A DNA stretch of 64,000 nucleotides from Phycicoccus sp. Root101 (GTDB lineage: Bacteria > Actinomycetota > Actinomycetes > Actinomycetales > Dermatophilaceae). The translations under genes were made by a program, and so were the position numbers. The stretch lies in contig NZ_LMCM01000001.1 in NCBI RefSeq assembly GCF_001426245.1, forward strand, positions 622,625 to 686,624, in the 5' to 3' direction. The notes beneath the pieces are model-generated. The model had not been told where the DNA came from. It saw only the letters and a program-made list of their open reading frames with translations, and searched no databases. This document shows, in pieces, positions 62,149 to 64,000 of this stretch; positions within the stretch are counted from its first letter, which is position 1; every line of letters starts with the position of its first letter.

Positions 62149-62730
62149 TCAGTCGGTGGCCACGACGTCGAGGGCGGCCTGCTCGGCATCCCCGTCGACG
62201 CCGTCCACGACCTCGTCGTCCTCGGACAGGTCGAGCCCTGCCGTGGCGGCGACACCCTCGAGGTAGCCGCGGGCGCGCTCGGTGCGCGGGTAGGCCTTCA
62301 GCAGGCGCCAGAAGTCCGGCCCGTGGCCGGGGGCCAGCAGGTGGGCGAGCTCGTGGAGGATGACGTAGTCGAGGACGTAGGCCGGCATGCCCTTGACCCG
62401 CGCCGAGATCCGGATCGTGCCGTCGGCGGGGGTGCACGAACCCCACCGGGAGTTCTGGTTGGTCACCCAGCGGATGCTCGACGGCTTCGCCAGGCCCCCG
62501 AGGTAGCGCTGGGAGAGGTCGGCCGCCCGCTTCTGGAGCTGGCTGTCACTCGGCCGGCGGCGCTGGTCGCCCTTGTCGAGCTTGTCGACCATGGTGGCGA
62601 CCCACTGCTGCTCCTCGGCGCGCGTGAACCGCGCGGGGATGAGCACGATGGTGCGACCGTTCTCGCGGTAGGCGCTCACGGTGCGACGCCGGCGCCGGCT
62701 GCGCCTGACCTCGATGTCAGTACTCCCCAT
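62149..62730 (-). CDS. M48-type metallopeptidase, YgjP/DUF45 group
   Basis: The 193-residue product begins IEVRRSRRRRRTVSAYRENG. It contains TNQNSRWGSCTPADGTIRIS, a hallmark of the YgjP/WLM-related group, and the zinc motif ILHELAHLLAPGHGPDFW (HELAH plus a downstream His). It is soluble and short, lacking membrane helices. The C-terminal 30 residues are acidic. TATCGT six bases before ATG 62730 suggests a leaderless transcript. Converges with the Nudix gene. Confidence 0.92.
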   Translation of the reverse strand: MGSTDIEVRRSRRRRRTVSAYRENGRTIVLIPARFTRAEEQQWVATMVDKLDKGDQRRRPSDSQLQKRAADLSQRYLGGLAKPSSIRWVTNQNSRWGSCTPADGTIRISARVKGMPAYVLDYVILHELAHLLAPGHGPDFWRLLKAYPRTERARGYLEGVAATAGLDLSEDDEVVDGVDGDAEQAALDVVATD

Positions 62731-62736
62731 GTGACC

Positions 62737-62742
62737 ACGATA
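62737..62742 (-). promoter_or_regulatory. -10 box of the YgjP-like gene (leaderless)
   Basis: TATCGT on the minus strand ends six bases before ATG 62730. Confidence 0.45.
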
Positions 62743-62811
62743 GGTGACGGATCTGACATCGCCGGTGATCTGCGCCGCGACACCCGTGCAGGTCAGCGGG
62801 CCGGCGCCCCC

Positions 62812-63636
62812 CTACTTCCCCTGGAACCGCGGGGTGCGTCGCCCGGCCGCAGCGTCGATGCCCTCGTGGACGTCGTCGGTCGCCAGCGTCGTCGCCTGGG
62901 CCAGCGCCTCCCACTGCAACGCCGTCTCGAGGTCGGCGTGACCGCCCCCGCGAAGCGCCTGCAGCGTCAGCCGGGTCGCGACCGGGGCCGCAGCGGCGAT
63001 GCGGTCCGCGGCCGCGAGCGCCTCGTCCAGGACGTCCGCGGCGGGCACGGACCGGGAGACCAGCCCCAGGCGAAAGGCCTCGTCGCCGTTGATGATCCGG
63101 CCCGTGAGCAGCAGGTCGCGGGCCACCGCCTGACCGGCGACGTCGGGCAGCGACCACGTCGTGGCCATGCCCGGGTGCAGCCCCAGGGAGGTGAACGGCA
63201 CGCCCAGCTTCGCGTCAGCGGCGGCATACCTCAGGTCGCAGGCGAGGGCGATCGCGAACCCGGCCCCGATCGCCGACCCGTTGACGGCCGCGATGGTCGG
63301 CACCTCGAGGTCACGGATCGAGAGCCAGGAGCGGTAGAAGGCGAGCATCCGCGAGCGCAGGTCGGAGACGGCCGCGTCCGGTTCGGAGACGATCCAGGAG
63401 AGGTCGCCGCCGGCGCAGAACGCCGGAGGCGCACCGGTCACGACGACCGCTGCGAGGTCGGGGTCGAGGCGCAGCAGGCCCATGAGGTCGACCCACGACG
63501 CCGTCATGGCGGCGCTCATCGAGTTGCGGCGGTCCGGCAGGTCGAGGGTGACCACCGCGACCCGGCGTCCGGCGCTCTCACGGCTCGTGACCTGCAGATC
63601 TTCGAACGTCTCGTCCCGCCACTGTCGACCCGTCAT
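62812..63636 (-). CDS. Enoyl-CoA hydratase/isomerase family protein
   Basis: The 274-residue product has the crotonase fold: TLDLPDRRNSMSAAMTASWV, the oxyanion-hole segment PPAFCAGGDLSWIV, and VPTIAAVNGSAIGAGFAIAL followed by ACDLRYAAADAKLGVPFTSL. The Glu residues of classical hydratases are not both obvious (GLHPGMATTWSLPDVAG), so hydratase versus isomerase is open. It acts on acyl-CoA in fatty-acid or amino-acid breakdown. TAGGCT seven bases before ATG 63636 implies a leaderless mRNA. Confidence 0.9.
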   Translation of the reverse strand: MTGRQWRDETFEDLQVTSRESAGRRVAVVTLDLPDRRNSMSAAMTASWVDLMGLLRLDPDLAAVVVTGAPPAFCAGGDLSWIVSEPDAAVSDLRSRMLAFYRSWLSIRDLEVPTIAAVNGSAIGAGFAIALACDLRYAAADAKLGVPFTSLGLHPGMATTWSLPDVAGQAVARDLLLTGRIINGDEAFRLGLVSRSVPAADVLDEALAAADRIAAAAPVATRLTLQALRGGGHADLETALQWEALAQATTLATDDVHEGIDAAAGRRTPRFQGK

Positions 63637-63643
63637 GGCGCGA

Positions 63644-63649
63644 AGCCTA
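63644..63649 (-). promoter_or_regulatory. -10 box of the enoyl-CoA hydratase gene (leaderless)
   Basis: TAGGCT on the minus strand ends seven bases before ATG 63636. Confidence 0.45.
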
Positions 63650-63767
63650 GGGGCGGAGCTGAGCACGAGGGACACACCCCCCTTGCGCGATTTTGTGCTC
63701 AGCATGGTCTACGGTGGCCGAAGTCCGACGGCGCAGCGTGCGCCGAGATCGACAAGGAGACATGGCG

Positions 63768-63935
63768 ATGGCTGAAGAGACCCAAGAGACCTACAAGGGC
63801 GAGTTCTACTGCGTGAAGTGCAAGGAGAAGCGCGAGGCCGAGGGCCGTGTCGTGGAGACGAACGGCCGCCGCATGGCCAAGGGCGTCTGCCCCGTCTGCG
63901 GGACCAACCTCAACCGCATTCTCGGCAAGGCCTGA
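63768..63935 (+). CDS. DUF5679 small zinc-ribbon protein
   Basis: The 55-residue product begins MAEETQETYKGEFYCVKCKE and contains two CxxC pairs (CVKC and CPVC), forming a zinc ribbon. GRRMAKGVCPVCGTNLNRIL matches DUF5679, a small conserved actinobacterial protein of unknown role that resembles ribosome- or RNA-binding zinc ribbons. AAGGAG is eight bases before ATG 63768; ATG 63762 is too close to it. It is followed by a strong terminator. Confidence 0.9.
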   Translation: MAEETQETYKGEFYCVKCKEKREAEGRVVETNGRRMAKGVCPVCGTNLNRILGKA

Positions 63936-63951
63936 TCCAGGCCGACCCCAT

Positions 63952-63995
63952 CGCGAGGGGCGGGTCCGACCACACGGTCGGGTCCGCCCCTCGCG
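63952..63995 (+). terminator. Terminator of the DUF5679 gene
   Basis: A 20-bp stem with two mismatches (63952-63971 with 63976-63995) and a four-base loop lies 16 bases after the stop. Confidence 0.7.
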
Positions 63996-64000
63996 GCGTT

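Noticed and set aside
3391-63230. Apparent recurrence of GGCATA/TATGCC
   Set aside because: I counted about 16 copies by eye. At this base composition a similar number is expected by chance, so there is no evidence of enrichment.
1-64000. CRISPR arrays, insertion sequences, prophage genes
   Set aside because: No regularly spaced repeats, transposase motifs or phage structural genes were seen on either strand. The only mobile signal is the tRNA-fMet island.

Overview
The window is very GC-rich, densely coded DNA from an actinobacterium. Evidence includes the SigR/RsrA pair of the mycothiol system, UPF0182 and PPA1309-family proteins, an ANTAR-domain regulator, an actinobacterial initiator tRNA, and many genes whose TANNNT -10 box lies only 6-7 nt from the start codon (leaderless transcripts). 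The gene content suggests the Intrasporangiaceae/Dermatophilaceae group of Micrococcales (inference). Apart from one island, it looks like ordinary core chromosome.

Layout. 1-3.2 kb: a membrane HD-domain protein cut by the window edge, a tiny Trp-rich repeat peptide, a bL37-like basic ORF, rsrA-sigR under a textbook SigR promoter, and a ferritin. 3.2-7.8 kb: an alpha/beta hydrolase and SRAP protein, a DoxX-like protein, aroA and rsgA. 8-13.8 kb: a complete oligopeptide ABC transporter operon (minus strand). 14-21.2 kb: a DUF2231 membrane protein, a HisN-type phosphatase, an M16 peptidase pair, NDH-2 and a secreted lytic transglycosylase. 21.3-27.8 kb: Ogt, a HIT protein, and a tightly overlapping lipid-modification operon (FAD oxidoreductase, DUF1365, two cyclopropane-synthase-like methyltransferases, DUF1295). 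27.8-34.7 kb: a DUF418-like membrane protein, a MerR/B12 (CarH/LitR-like) regulator, a SNF2 helicase, a PAS-ANTAR regulator and a cation efflux protein. 34.7-37.4 kb: a copper-handling cluster (cupredoxin-like lipoprotein, CopC, YcnI, a His/Met-rich membrane protein). 37.6-42.3 kb: RNase J and a large multi-PAS histidine kinase.

42.47-53.38 kb is a genomic island in the initiator tRNA gene. A 47-bp copy of the 3' part of tRNA-fMet lies at the left end and the intact tRNA at the right end. Between them are a ROK repressor and a divergent nine-gene operon: two TIM-barrel sugar isomerase-like proteins, a ribose-type ABC transporter, a Gfo/Idh/MocA oxidoreductase, a gluconate-2-dehydrogenase-subunit-3-like protein and a GMC oxidoreductase. 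The set fits import of a sugar or glycoside and its breakdown through 3-keto intermediates. No integrase is present, although paired arm-like repeats remain beside both att copies.

53.5-64 kb: core genes again (UPF0182, PPA1309, Lon-like PDZ protease, MoaE, an NAD-dependent epimerase-like protein, a DUF2342 protein with an altered zinc motif, a Nudix hydrolase, a YgjP-like M48 peptidase, an enoyl-CoA hydratase and a DUF5679 zinc-ribbon protein).
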